A stretch of DNA of 64,000 nt from Moraxellaceae bacterium (GTDB taxonomy: Bacteria; Pseudomonadota; Gammaproteobacteria; Pseudomonadales; Moraxellaceae), in the NCBI GenBank assembly GCA_030680295.1, contig JAUXVU010000018.1, positions 310,001-374,000 on the forward strand, written 5' to 3'. The notes under the pieces were generated by a model. It saw nothing but the letters and a program-made list of their open reading frames with translations, was not told the DNA's origin and searched no databases. Shown here in pieces: positions 32,854 to 42,290 of this stretch. A program made the translations under genes and the position numbers. The number at the start of each line of letters is the position of its first letter. The first letter of the stretch is position 1.

Positions 32854-34650
32854 TTAAAATGCGTAGCTGACGGTAGCGGCAATGAAGTCGCGATCGGCCA
32901 AAGCTTGGTTTGTAGAGCGGAAACCTGTGGATGTCTCACCAATTGTTTCACCAGCAAAAAAGTTGGTGTAAGACAGATCTGCCGATATACGGTTTTGATA
33001 ATCTGCAGAAATACCTATCGTTGCAGATTGAGTATTTTGCGTAAATGTTGGACTGGTACCTCTTAAATCATGCTGGAATGCAACACGCGGTGACAAGTTA
33101 ATGGCGCCAATTGCGTTTGGGTAAGTTGCGCGTACTAGTGCTCGATAGCCGTAAGAGTTTTTAGTAAAGATCCCTAGGTCTGACGAAACAGCATTGGCGC
33201 CGTTGGTTGCCAGTGGCGTTGTAAAGTCAACACCCGTGCCGTTGAAGTCGATACCATTTGGTAAATCTAGGTATGTATAACCAGCCTCACCAACTGCAAC
33301 AATTTGAGAGGCACCCAAGTAACGACCTAAAGTTTGTGTTGCAGTCATTTGCAATTGATGCATTTTGACGCGCTTAAAGCCTTGGATTTCGGTGTTGCGC
33401 GGAAGAACACCTATCCCAGTATTAAAAGGACTGCCATCCAGCCCTAACAAGGCATTAAGAACGTTGTTGGCAACCAAGTTTAACGGTTGATTTGGTCTAT
33501 ATGAGTATTCACCTTGTAATGCAATACCGAGTGGCCCAAGAGTATTGAAACTTAAGCCATATAATCGAACATCTTCAGCATACTCAGCAAAATAGCTTGA
33601 AGTTTGAGCGCGAACCACCGGAACCAAAGCAGGATTACCACCTGCGGCAGCTAAATCGGCAGCAAGGTCAGCGTTTGATGTTGTTCTACCTGCAATCAGC
33701 GGTGCTTGATTGTGATAATTCATTGCATAAAGTCCAAACTCAGTGTTGTTGAGTTCGGGCACTAGAAGGCGTGTTACAATTGCATATTGACCAGTATGCT
33801 TGGCAAACTTGTCTTGACCTCTAGTAATCCTTGCTGGGCTATTTTCAGGGGCCGCACCTGCTTGAATTAATACTTTTGAACCACCAGGTGATAAGAAGTC
33901 ATTAGTACTGAAAAATGAACCATTCGGCTCGGGGCGTGACTCTCTAAATTGGAACTTATTAATAAGTTCGATGCTCATGTTATCGGTAACATCAAAGGTT
34001 ACTTGTAGCATTTGAGTCGGCAAGAATGCTTCTTTCAGTTCGGCACCCGGTGTTCTTAGTTTTGCAACATCAACAGGATTTAGTGCATTTAAACCATTAG
34101 GAATAAATGTACTTTCACCTAAACTAATAACTTGCTTACCAAGACGAACACCTAAATTACGATCAAGTACTGTGAACTTGCCGCGCACAAACGCATCATA
34201 AATTTCGTAATCATGACCTAAACGATTTCTGAGGGTTCGTTGGTCTGCAAGGTTAGGATCAAAATCTTTGTTTTGAATGGCATGGTCATAAAAGGAGCTG
34301 ACCCGAAAAAAAGCACCAAAATTTTTGTAATTTAGATCTAAGTCATTAGAAACGCGGAAAATTGATGACACCAAATCACCACGATCATAGTTGGCATTAC
34401 CGTTGTCATAGTTAGCACTGTTACGGTCACCGCCTTTTTGTCTAGCGACTAGCCGTGGATCTTGTCCTGTGACTCGCCACAAAGCGCCGTATGAGACGGT
34501 GGTATCAAAACTACCCGTCACTTCGCCATCGGCAAATTCAAACTGAACGGCATGTGCTGGTGCCATGCCAAACGTAGCGGCAGCAACTGCCAAGCTAAGT
34601 AAAGATCGTTGCAAAGTAACGCGCGGCGTCACAGCAGCTGATTTTTTCAT
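32854..34650 (-). CDS. DUF1302 family outer-membrane protein
   Basis: A 598-residue predicted outer-membrane beta-barrel. The signal peptide ends MAPAHA before VQFEFADGEVTGSFDTTVSYG, the standard mature start of DUF1302 proteins, and the C-terminus ATVSYAF fits a BAM-recognised last strand. GAGGG precedes the ATG. It is the first gene of a two-gene operon with DUF1329. The family is abundant in Pseudomonadales and implicated in uptake or export of hydrophobic compounds, but its function is not settled. Confidence 0.9.
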   Translation of the reverse strand: MKKSAAVTPRVTLQRSLLSLAVAAATFGMAPAHAVQFEFADGEVTGSFDTTVSYGALWRVTGQDPRLVARQKGGDRNSANYDNGNANYDRGDLVSSIFRVSNDLDLNYKNFGAFFRVSSFYDHAIQNKDFDPNLADQRTLRNRLGHDYEIYDAFVRGKFTVLDRNLGVRLGKQVISLGESTFIPNGLNALNPVDVAKLRTPGAELKEAFLPTQMLQVTFDVTDNMSIELINKFQFRESRPEPNGSFFSTNDFLSPGGSKVLIQAGAAPENSPARITRGQDKFAKHTGQYAIVTRLLVPELNNTEFGLYAMNYHNQAPLIAGRTTSNADLAADLAAAGGNPALVPVVRAQTSSYFAEYAEDVRLYGLSFNTLGPLGIALQGEYSYRPNQPLNLVANNVLNALLGLDGSPFNTGIGVLPRNTEIQGFKRVKMHQLQMTATQTLGRYLGASQIVAVGEAGYTYLDLPNGIDFNGTGVDFTTPLATNGANAVSSDLGIFTKNSYGYRALVRATYPNAIGAINLSPRVAFQHDLRGTSPTFTQNTQSATIGISADYQNRISADLSYTNFFAGETIGETSTGFRSTNQALADRDFIAATVSYAF

Positions 34651-34681
34651 GTGTAACCCTCGTAATTGTTTTTGTTATCAG

Positions 34682-34726
34682 TTGGTGTGCACCAAAAGAC
34701 TTCGTAGTTAAACCACGTTGGTGCAC
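34682..34726. promoter_or_regulatory. Repeated TTGGTG/GTGCACC elements in the divergent promoter region
   Basis: TTGGTG-TG-CACCAA (34682-34695) is a 6-bp-armed palindrome, and a second partial copy TTGGTGCAC lies at 34718-34726. They sit 32 to 76 bases upstream of the DUF1302 start on the minus strand, a position suited to a dimeric regulator controlling the DUF1302/DUF1329 operon. The rest of the 242-base gap to the M16C gene shows nothing else I can name. Confidence 0.4.
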
Positions 34727-34892
34727 GAGTGAAAAGTCGACGTTTGTTGTATCCGACAGGCGGTCGGGTTAGCAGAGCGAATGGAACATTAGTTACAAAA
34801 CGCGTACAAAGATGAAGCATGTGCTTTGGCTTTTACTGCTGGGGTAGCCATAATAAGCAACTGATTTATTTGACACAGTCTAGGAGCATGTT

Positions 34893-37805
34893 TTGCCCAC
34901 ACCTCATCACTCGGCCTTTGAATCCATACGTGAACTACATATTTCTGCACTAGACACCACGCTGTATGAATACCGTCACAAAGTAACTGGTGCACGTCAT
35001 TTGCACTTGGCGGCGGAAAATAGCGAGAACGTATTTTTGGTGGCATTTAAGACCATGCCCGAAGACTCAACAGGGGTGGCGCATATTTTGGAGCACACTG
35101 TGCTCTGTGGTAGTGCGCGTTACCCTGTGCGTGATCCTTTCTTTTTAATGCTGCGTCGTTCGCTAAATACTTTCATGAATGCATTTACGGCCAGTGATTG
35201 GACGGCCTACCCATTTGCCAGTCAGAACAAACAAGACTTCGATAATTTGTTGGGCGTGTATCTTGATGCGGTGTTCTTTCCACATTTACATGAATTGGAT
35301 TTTGCTCAAGAAGGTATTCGTATCGAAGCGGCGTCGAAAGAGCCTGATGCGGCATTGGTCTATAAAGGTGTGGTCTATAACGAAATGAAGGGAGCAATGA
35401 GCTCGCCGCACACCACCTTAAATGAGCGTGTAAATAGCTATTTATATCCAACCACCACATACCATAACAACTCAGGTGGTGACCCTGCGCATATTCCAGA
35501 CCTAACGCATCAGGCACTCAAGGCTTTCCATCAGCGTCATTACCATCCGGGCAATGCCGTGTTTATGACTTACGGTGATGAGTCCGTCATCAGTCTACAA
35601 ACTCGCTTTGAAGAGTTAGCGCTGCAGCACTTTGATGGCCCTGCGAATGCAGTATTAGGTCGTGATGAAAAACGTTATGTCGCGCCAGTTCGTGTCGAAG
35701 AAGCGTATGCGCCAGAGTCAAACGAAGGACCACAAACGCATCATGTGTTGGCCTGGTTATTAGGGCCAGCGGCTGATGTTAAAGCGCGTTTTGAGGCCCA
35801 TTTATTAAGCGGTATTCTGTTAGAGAATTCCGCCTCACCATTGCGTGCAGCGTTAGAGCAAACAGAGCTTGGTCAGTCGCCTTCGGCATTAATGGGTTTA
35901 GATGATCAGAATCGTGAAATGGCCTTTATGTGTGGCTTGGAAGGCTCGGAGCCAGAACATGCCGCAGCCTTTGAAGCGCTAGTGATGGATGTGTTGCAGC
36001 AAGTGGTTGAGCATGGTGTGCCGCAAGATCAAGTCGAGGCTGTGCTGCATCAGTTTGAATTGTCGCAGCGTGAAATCGGTGGCGATAGTTATCCCTATGG
36101 TTTGCAGCTGGTGTTGAATGGTTTAAATGCCGTGCTGCAAGAAGCTGACCCAGTAGCACTCTGGGATATTGAGCCATCCTTACAAACGCTACGTTTAGCG
36201 ATTCAAGATCCGGGTTATGTGCCGGCACTGGTGCGTCGTTTGTTGATCGATAATGCCCATCGTGTGCGTGTCACTTTACGTCCTGATGCTGAATTAAGTG
36301 CGCGTAGAGATGCACTAGAAGCCGCGCAGCTGGCAGCAATCAAAGCCAAACTGACAGCAGACGATCTGCAACAGTTAAGCCAGCGTGCAGAAGCCTTGGC
36401 TGAGCGCCAGGCGCAAGAAAATGATTTGAGTTGTTTGCCTAAGGTCACCCTGGCCGATGTGCCCGCCAAGCTGAGATCATTGGAACCCACAAACGTAAGC
36501 ACTAGCGTGATGCCGGTGACCAGCTTTGCTCAGGGCACCAATGGTTTGTTTTATCAGCAACTGATTATTGATTTGCCTGCGTTGACGACACGGGAGGCTC
36601 AACTACTACCTGTGTATACGTCCCTATTTGCCGAGCTAGGTGCAGGTCAGCATGACTATTTAACTATGCAGCAGCGTCAGTCAGCGGTCAGTGGCGGTTT
36701 GCGCATGAGTATGTCAGCGCGTACCTCACTGTTAGACAGTAATTCTGCCCAAGCGCACTTGGTATTAAGTGGCAAGGCGCTGTCGCGTAATGAAGCAGAT
36801 TTTCAAGCGCTGATGGCGGATAGTTTTGGTGGTTTACGCTTTGATGAAGATGCCCGCATTCGCGAACTGCTGGCGCAATTAAAAGCACGTTGGGAGTCCA
36901 GCGTGACTGGGCAGGGTCACCAACTGGCGGCATCTGCAGCAGCGCGTAACTACAGTGCTTTGGCATCATTTCAACAACAGCAAGGTGGCTTGTTTGGCAT
37001 TCGTTTTATACGCCAGCTAAATCAGCAAGTCAGTGACGCTGCGCAGTTGCAGTCCTTGCAAGCAGAGTTAAGTGCATTGCATCAGCGCATTATGTCAGCG
37101 CCACGCCAGGCTTTATTAATTGCTGAGGCGGACACGTTGGCTCAGCACACACTAGATGCGCATTGGTCAGCACTGCCAGCAGTATCGGATCAATTCTCTG
37201 GCATGAATTGGCAAGCGGCTAGTCGTCAGGTGATTAATGAAGCATGGCTGACGCAAACGCAGGTGCAATTTTGTGCCAAAGCCTATCCTGCTGTGGCGTC
37301 TGATCATGCGGATGCCCCAGCACTGATGGCCTTGGGTGGTTTCCTGCGTAATGGCTTTTTACACCGTGCTATCCGTGAGCAAGGTGGCGCTTATGGTGGC
37401 GGGGCAGGTTATGACGCCAATGCCTGTGCTTTCCGCTTTTTCTCCTATCGCGATCCGCGCCTAGCCGAGACCCTGCAAGACTTTGATGCCAGCATCGATT
37501 GGTTGCTGTCGACCAAGCACAAGCCGGATCAGTTAGAAGAGGCGATGTTAGGTATTTTTGCTGACATGGATAAACCGCGTTCACCCGCGGGTGAGGCTCG
37601 TCAGGCATTTCACAATGCCTTGTATGGCCGCACACCCGCGCAGTGTCAGCAGCTACGCGAGCGTTTGTTGGCAGTCAGCATCAGTGATTTGCAACGTGTT
37701 GCTGAGCAGTATTTGCTGCCAGCCACTGCCAGCACCTCAGTGATTGCGCCTAGCCCCAAGGCAGAGGTGGTCTCTGCCTTGGGGCTGACTGTGCAGACAC
37801 TATAG
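34893..37805 (+). CDS. M16C family zinc metalloprotease (PreP-like)
   Basis: A 970-residue protease of the insulinase superfamily, subfamily M16C, which forms a closed two-half chamber and degrades peptides. The inverted zinc motif HxxEH is His64-Ile-Leu-Glu67-His68 (HILEHTVLCGS), with the distal glutamate in VVYNEMKGAMS. Length agrees with PreP/falcilysin relatives (about 970-1000). No signal peptide is seen, so it is probably cytoplasmic. The start is a TTG at 34893 placed 6 bases after AGGAG; an ATG at 34888 is out of frame. Its 3' end contains a 15-bp hairpin, and its stop directly abuts the converging lipoprotein stop. Confidence 0.93.
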   Translation: MPTPHHSAFESIRELHISALDTTLYEYRHKVTGARHLHLAAENSENVFLVAFKTMPEDSTGVAHILEHTVLCGSARYPVRDPFFLMLRRSLNTFMNAFTASDWTAYPFASQNKQDFDNLLGVYLDAVFFPHLHELDFAQEGIRIEAASKEPDAALVYKGVVYNEMKGAMSSPHTTLNERVNSYLYPTTTYHNNSGGDPAHIPDLTHQALKAFHQRHYHPGNAVFMTYGDESVISLQTRFEELALQHFDGPANAVLGRDEKRYVAPVRVEEAYAPESNEGPQTHHVLAWLLGPAADVKARFEAHLLSGILLENSASPLRAALEQTELGQSPSALMGLDDQNREMAFMCGLEGSEPEHAAAFEALVMDVLQQVVEHGVPQDQVEAVLHQFELSQREIGGDSYPYGLQLVLNGLNAVLQEADPVALWDIEPSLQTLRLAIQDPGYVPALVRRLLIDNAHRVRVTLRPDAELSARRDALEAAQLAAIKAKLTADDLQQLSQRAEALAERQAQENDLSCLPKVTLADVPAKLRSLEPTNVSTSVMPVTSFAQGTNGLFYQQLIIDLPALTTREAQLLPVYTSLFAELGAGQHDYLTMQQRQSAVSGGLRMSMSARTSLLDSNSAQAHLVLSGKALSRNEADFQALMADSFGGLRFDEDARIRELLAQLKARWESSVTGQGHQLAASAAARNYSALASFQQQQGGLFGIRFIRQLNQQVSDAAQLQSLQAELSALHQRIMSAPRQALLIAEADTLAQHTLDAHWSALPAVSDQFSGMNWQAASRQVINEAWLTQTQVQFCAKAYPAVASDHADAPALMALGGFLRNGFLHRAIREQGGAYGGGAGYDANACAFRFFSYRDPRLAETLQDFDASIDWLLSTKHKPDQLEEAMLGIFADMDKPRSPAGEARQAFHNALYGRTPAQCQQLRERLLAVSISDLQRVAEQYLLPATASTSVIAPSPKAEVVSALGLTVQTL
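37752..37786. terminator. Long hairpin inside the 3' end of the M16C coding region
   Basis: Perfect 15-bp arms AGCCCCAAGGCAGAG (37752-37766) and CTCTGCCTTGGGGCT (37772-37786) enclose GTGGT. It lies 17 bases before the M16C stop codon and 20 bases beyond the end of the converging lipoprotein gene. There is no T tract on either strand. Between convergent genes with no spacer it probably serves as a shared transcription stop or mRNA 3'-end stabiliser. Confidence 0.6.
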
Positions 37806-40511
37806 TCATAACGCAGGGCAGTCGCCTAACGGTGTGCTGCCCTGGCGTATCCAGATTGGTGCTGATGCCGCCACAATACGGTTGTCATCACGATTACGTA
37901 TGCGTAAGAAGTACCATTCATTTTTGTCAGTGACAGTGACTTCAAAATCACCTTGACTGCTGTTGGCTGACAACAAAGGCGTGTACTTCTCACTGTTGTT
38001 GGCAGTTGACGACATTAATTCAACGGTAACGCCTTTGCTTAACGGATTGGTTTTTCCCGGACGTGTGCCAACGGCATAGCGCAAATTAACCTTGCTGTTA
38101 GCTGTGACGAGTCGTGAGCCCATGGGTGACTGCTGACCAGAGTGATCCGCAAAAAACTCTAGCCGAACATCATTAAAGTTCTGAGCCACGGCATACACGC
38201 GTCGTGCTAACAATGCTTCTTTAATATCGTCGGCAGAGCGTGTGCGAGCAATAGCCACTGTTTTGGGCAACCTGGCAGCGCCCCAATCTTTGTCGTGATG
38301 ATCTTCAGATCCAAAAGGTGCTAAATACCAGCCTTTGTCCAAGGCATAACCCATCCATGAACCACGGACACCGTCGGTGTCGTACTCATCACCTTTGCCA
38401 AAAACTTCAACACCTACTACGCGATAATCAGCGCCGGGAATATAGCGGAAGTCATTAAAGGTATAGGCGGGGTCACCAAATCCTATGGACTCTAATGGAC
38501 CATGAAGCATGTCTTCGCGACCAGGATGATTAAATACTAAGACGCCATCATTACCGCCGCCAAAGCGGGAAGGATACATAAACCACTGCCAAAATAGGTC
38601 CATGCTTATTAGGTAGCCGGGCCCTGTTTTGGCGTTGACCAAGTTGCGTGAGAACAACACATTGGCATGACCAAAGCGGTCAGAAGTCCATTCAAATCCA
38701 CGCAATGCGGTAAAGCCTGGCGTTGTTTCTGCTTTGGTCTGCTCTAGTGTTGCGCTCCATTTACGGAAGTTGTCGGTAATTCGCTCAGGGTCTGATAGCA
38801 GACAGCCTAAGGGGTTGCCATTGGTGCAATTGCTTGTGTCGGGTAAGGTAATTGGTAGTCGAGCGTTGTCTGAGTGATCCGTTGTGGTAGCAAAGTCAAA
38901 GCCACGCTCTTTTACTTGACGATAGACATCGGCAGGACGAGTAAAAGCCGCACCATCTGAGTAGGCGGTGTGATTATGCCAAGAGCCCCAAAAATGTGAG
39001 TAATTCGCGCCATCTTTCGGAGTGCAGATGCCTGCCGAATCAACAGCGGGAAGAAGCGCCAGTTCACCTCTAGCCAGTTGTGCCAATAAGCAGGGTTCGG
39101 CTGTAGGATTAGAAAAGCAGGTGGTGTAAGTATCACCTGCCAATAAGCGATTGAGCGGACTAAGAATGCAGCCGCGGGCAAACGGGTTTCTAATACATTC
39201 ACTCAGTCCCGGCTCACGTGAGTTGGCGGCTGGCTCCACACGAACTTTGACTACTCGTTTGTCAGCTTGTGCAGGCAGGGTGCCGGCATCACGCACTTGA
39301 ATTATAAACCCGTATTCGCCAGCTTCAGTCAGCTGCACTTCGGCATTAGCGGTATTCGCAAATAAAATACCAGTTTGCGCACCGTCTTTTTGTGTCCAGC
39401 GATAGTCAATGGGGTGGCCTTCTGTATCTTCAGCTGTAGCCGATAGCAGAACACTTTCACCAGGTCGGGCAGGCTGAGGATTGGCTGATGCACTAATGAT
39501 GCGTGGTGCTGTATTAGGACCTGCTTCCACTAATACTTGGACCTCGTCATGACTGCTGGCGCCTTGGTTGTCCGTGACAGTTAAGCGAAAGAAGTCGATG
39601 CGTGTGATGGGGGCCGGGTCGTAACTGATATCAAGCAGGCATTTATCATCTAGATCTTCTAAGACTTGTCCCTGCTCATCTAAGCGCTGCCATAAAAACG
39701 ACGCGATGGAGCCGTCAGGGTCTAATGACTCGCAGCCATCAAGTTTGACGCTGCCGGGTGGGGTGATGCGTTGATTGTTACCAGCACGCGCTTGCGGTAT
39801 TTGATTTGATAAGACATTTCTGACCAGTACATCAGTGGTAATTAAGCGACTTTCACCCGCGCTATCCGTTGCCGTGAAACGCATTTTAAGCACGGTATCT
39901 TGGTCAACTTGTGGTGCTGTAAATTCCACCGTATTTTCATCACTTTTGCCAATAATGCTTAAGCTAAGTGTGTCAGTGGCTATGGCCTGCCATTGCACGC
40001 GCTGAATGGACTTCTGGTTTTGTGCCTGAGCATCACCAATCAGTGTGTTACTTGTTCCTTCATTAATCGTGATGCTAGACGGTGTGACGGACACAATTGG
40101 CAGGTTGCCTTTGTTGGGATCCTTGTTAGTCACTTTGAGTGCTAGCGTTTGTCTTGCGCTAGCCCCACGCTCATCTTGCACGGTGACTTGTAAAACAATG
40201 TTTTCATCCTTGTCGACAAATGGCGCTACTGCCTCATAACGATTGTCGGTGATTTCTGCATTGAGTGGATGCACACTACCTAAGTCGTCTCGCCATGAAA
40301 AACCAACAGTCCCTGAGCTACCAGACTGCTGTGCTGTGACGACGAATTTGCTGCCCTCAGTAATGTCTTCTGGTGCTTGAAAGCTGATTTGAATATTGCT
40401 TTCACTGGGTGAGCCTTGAACCGGCGCGCTTTGTTTGGACTCATTACAGCCTGACAAGTAGAAACAACTAAGCAGAACTGATAGCGTCAGTCCGCGGAAA
40501 ATGAAAAGCAT
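37806..40511 (-). CDS. Lipoprotein with Ig/PKD-like domains and a PHP-type phosphoesterase domain
   Basis: A 901-residue predicted lipoprotein (lipobox LSGC at about residue 22). Residues about 40-440 contain at least four beta-sandwich modules of the PKD/Ig-like type (for example GSVKLDGCESLDPDGSIASFLWQ, then SVLLSATAEDTEGHPIDYRW). A cysteine-rich linker follows. Residues about 535-800 form a PHP-like metallophosphoesterase domain in the DUF3604 style, with metal-ligand motifs WHNHTAYSDG, TTDHSDN, NHPG and GSEDHHDKDWG. The C-terminus is another beta-rich module. It presumably sits on the periplasmic face or cell surface and hydrolyses a phosphoester, but no substrate is evident. It converges on the M16C gene without a gap. 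Confidence 0.82.
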   Translation of the reverse strand: MLFIFRGLTLSVLLSCFYLSGCNESKQSAPVQGSPSESNIQISFQAPEDITEGSKFVVTAQQSGSSGTVGFSWRDDLGSVHPLNAEITDNRYEAVAPFVDKDENIVLQVTVQDERGASARQTLALKVTNKDPNKGNLPIVSVTPSSITINEGTSNTLIGDAQAQNQKSIQRVQWQAIATDTLSLSIIGKSDENTVEFTAPQVDQDTVLKMRFTATDSAGESRLITTDVLVRNVLSNQIPQARAGNNQRITPPGSVKLDGCESLDPDGSIASFLWQRLDEQGQVLEDLDDKCLLDISYDPAPITRIDFFRLTVTDNQGASSHDEVQVLVEAGPNTAPRIISASANPQPARPGESVLLSATAEDTEGHPIDYRWTQKDGAQTGILFANTANAEVQLTEAGEYGFIIQVRDAGTLPAQADKRVVKVRVEPAANSREPGLSECIRNPFARGCILSPLNRLLAGDTYTTCFSNPTAEPCLLAQLARGELALLPAVDSAGICTPKDGANYSHFWGSWHNHTAYSDGAAFTRPADVYRQVKERGFDFATTTDHSDNARLPITLPDTSNCTNGNPLGCLLSDPERITDNFRKWSATLEQTKAETTPGFTALRGFEWTSDRFGHANVLFSRNLVNAKTGPGYLISMDLFWQWFMYPSRFGGGNDGVLVFNHPGREDMLHGPLESIGFGDPAYTFNDFRYIPGADYRVVGVEVFGKGDEYDTDGVRGSWMGYALDKGWYLAPFGSEDHHDKDWGAARLPKTVAIARTRSADDIKEALLARRVYAVAQNFNDVRLEFFADHSGQQSPMGSRLVTANSKVNLRYAVGTRPGKTNPLSKGVTVELMSSTANNSEKYTPLLSANSSQGDFEVTVTDKNEWYFLRIRNRDDNRIVAASAPIWIRQGSTPLGDCPAL

Positions 40512-40614
40512 ATCGACCCACCTTTATTTTTAACTTCGTTATTGTTGGTGTCATTTGTTACAACTGTATTATTTTTAGCGGCAAACGTGAAGTTTTTTAC
40601 AGGAACCCCTTTTT

Positions 40615-41412
40615 ATGGCGACAAAAGCCCAAATTCATTTCAGTCATGCCAATGGCTTTCCCGGTGAGTGTTATCAACGCATGTTGGATCCACTGCGCCT
40701 GCATGCCAGTGTTTATGCGCCATCGCTTTTGGCGCATGACGCACGATTTCCAGTTAATGCGGGATGGACCAATATTGCTGATGAAATTGCCGACTCTGTT
40801 CGCACTCACTGTTTGCCGGGCACTATTGGTATTGGTCATTCCATGGGGGGGCTATGTTCATTAATTGCCGCACATCGACATCCGGGCTTGTTTTCTGCAT
40901 TGATTTTATTAGATCCGCCGGCGCTGATTGGTTGGCCCGGTTTGATGATGGGTATGGCAAAAGCGACTGGCCAAATTGACAAAGTGACACCGGCGGGGCG
41001 TAGCAAACATCGTCGTGACCGCTGGCCAAGCCAGCAGGCAATGGCCGAGAACTTAAGCGGTAAAACGCTTTTTAAAGGTTTTCATCCTGATTGTTTTAAA
41101 GCGTATGTGGAACATGGCACTGAGCCATTTGAGGGCGGTGTGCGCCTACGTTTTAGTGTTGAAAATGAGGTGGCCATTTTTCGTAATGGGCCATGGCACT
41201 TGCGTAATTGTCGATCGTTCTTGGGTATTCCGGGCGCAATTATTACTGGTACTAGCAGCGAGTTTTTACACTTGGGCACCCATGCTAAGTTGGCAAAACA
41301 ACAAGGCTTTGAGTATGCACAAGCAGAGGGGGGGCATATGTTTCCATTGGAAAACCCGGACGCAAGTGCTGAGCAAGTCATCACCTTACTGCAAAAGTGG
41401 CAGCTGCTGTGA
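40615..41412 (+). CDS. Alpha/beta hydrolase
   Basis: A 265-residue alpha/beta-hydrolase-fold protein. The oxyanion region is HANGFPGECYQ, the nucleophile elbow is GHSMGG, and the late histidine is in EGGHMFPLENP; the acid is probably in GIPGAIITGTSSEF-adjacent sequence. No signal peptide is present, so it is cytoplasmic. AGGAA lies 8 bases before the ATG. Its stop overlaps the start of a second alpha/beta hydrolase (TGATG), so the two are co-translated. Substrate unknown; the HANGFPG opening is common in uncharacterised proteobacterial esterases. Confidence 0.88.
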   Translation: MATKAQIHFSHANGFPGECYQRMLDPLRLHASVYAPSLLAHDARFPVNAGWTNIADEIADSVRTHCLPGTIGIGHSMGGLCSLIAAHRHPGLFSALILLDPPALIGWPGLMMGMAKATGQIDKVTPAGRSKHRRDRWPSQQAMAENLSGKTLFKGFHPDCFKAYVEHGTEPFEGGVRLRFSVENEVAIFRNGPWHLRNCRSFLGIPGAIITGTSSEFLHLGTHAKLAKQQGFEYAQAEGGHMFPLENPDASAEQVITLLQKWQLL

Positions 41413-42290
41413 TGGTGGAAGTCATCACATTCACCTTGCCTCATGGGCGGGGTCAAATTGCGGCTAAACATTGGTTTAAAGATCAATCCGGCATGCCGAT
41501 TTTGGCCGTGCATGGTTGGTTAGATAATGCCGCCACATTTGATCGATGTTTTCCCGATATTAAAGGTCACCCCATTTATGCCATGGACTTAGCTGGTCAT
41601 GGTCTCAGCAGTCATCGTGCGGCCGGCATGCGTTATCACAATGCCGAGTTTTTAGATGACATCTTGGCGGTGATGGATGTGATCAGCCCAACGGAGCCCA
41701 TTATTTTACTGGGCCATTCTTTGGGTGCTGGTCTACTCATGTTAATGGCCGCGCTGTTTCCACAACGCGTTAGCAAGTTGGTGTTAATTGAGGGTTTGGG
41801 TCCACTGAGCGCCAATCCTGCCGATATTGTGTCGCAGACTCGTGACGCCATGCTGCGCTATCAACAGTTATCAACGGATGTACGTCCGATTAAGTCTATT
41901 GAAGTGGCCACGCAAGCACGTATGCAAGGCATGACAGGGGCGTTGAGCCGTGATGCGGCGCAGTTGTTACTGCAGCGCGGCATACGCCAGCAAGATGACG
42001 GCAGTTATGTGTGGAGCACAGATAAGCGTTTGCGCCTACCTTCGTTGATGCGTTTTTCAGAAGAGCAGGTGGTGAGTTTTATCCAAGCCATTACCGCGCC
42101 CGCATTATTGATTATGGGGGATAAAGGCATGTTGGTTATGGCAGCATCATCACCACAGTATGCGGCGCGAATTGGTTTTTTTAAGAGCCTGCAGCAGGTG
42201 AACTTGTCCGGCGGGCATCATCTGCATTTAGATGAAAGCCCGCGGCAAGTGGCCCAAGCGATTAACGCGTTTCTAGGTTCGAAAGCTTAA
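41412..42290 (+). CDS. Alpha/beta hydrolase, second of a coupled pair
   Basis: A 292-residue alpha/beta-hydrolase-fold enzyme with AVHGWLDNAATFDRC (oxyanion hole), the nucleophile motif GHSLGAG, and the catalytic histidine in SGGHHLHLDE. The segment MDLAGHGLSSHRAAG is typical of the family. The ATG at 41412 overlaps the stop of the preceding hydrolase; an upstream in-frame GTG at 41397 is possible but unlikely. The gene overlaps the converging monooxygenase gene by four bases. The pair could process esters made by the neighbouring Baeyer-Villiger-type enzyme, an inference from position only. Confidence 0.88.
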   Translation: MVEVITFTLPHGRGQIAAKHWFKDQSGMPILAVHGWLDNAATFDRCFPDIKGHPIYAMDLAGHGLSSHRAAGMRYHNAEFLDDILAVMDVISPTEPIILLGHSLGAGLLMLMAALFPQRVSKLVLIEGLGPLSANPADIVSQTRDAMLRYQQLSTDVRPIKSIEVATQARMQGMTGALSRDAAQLLLQRGIRQQDDGSYVWSTDKRLRLPSLMRFSEEQVVSFIQAITAPALLIMGDKGMLVMAASSPQYAARIGFFKSLQQVNLSGGHHLHLDESPRQVAQAINAFLGSKA

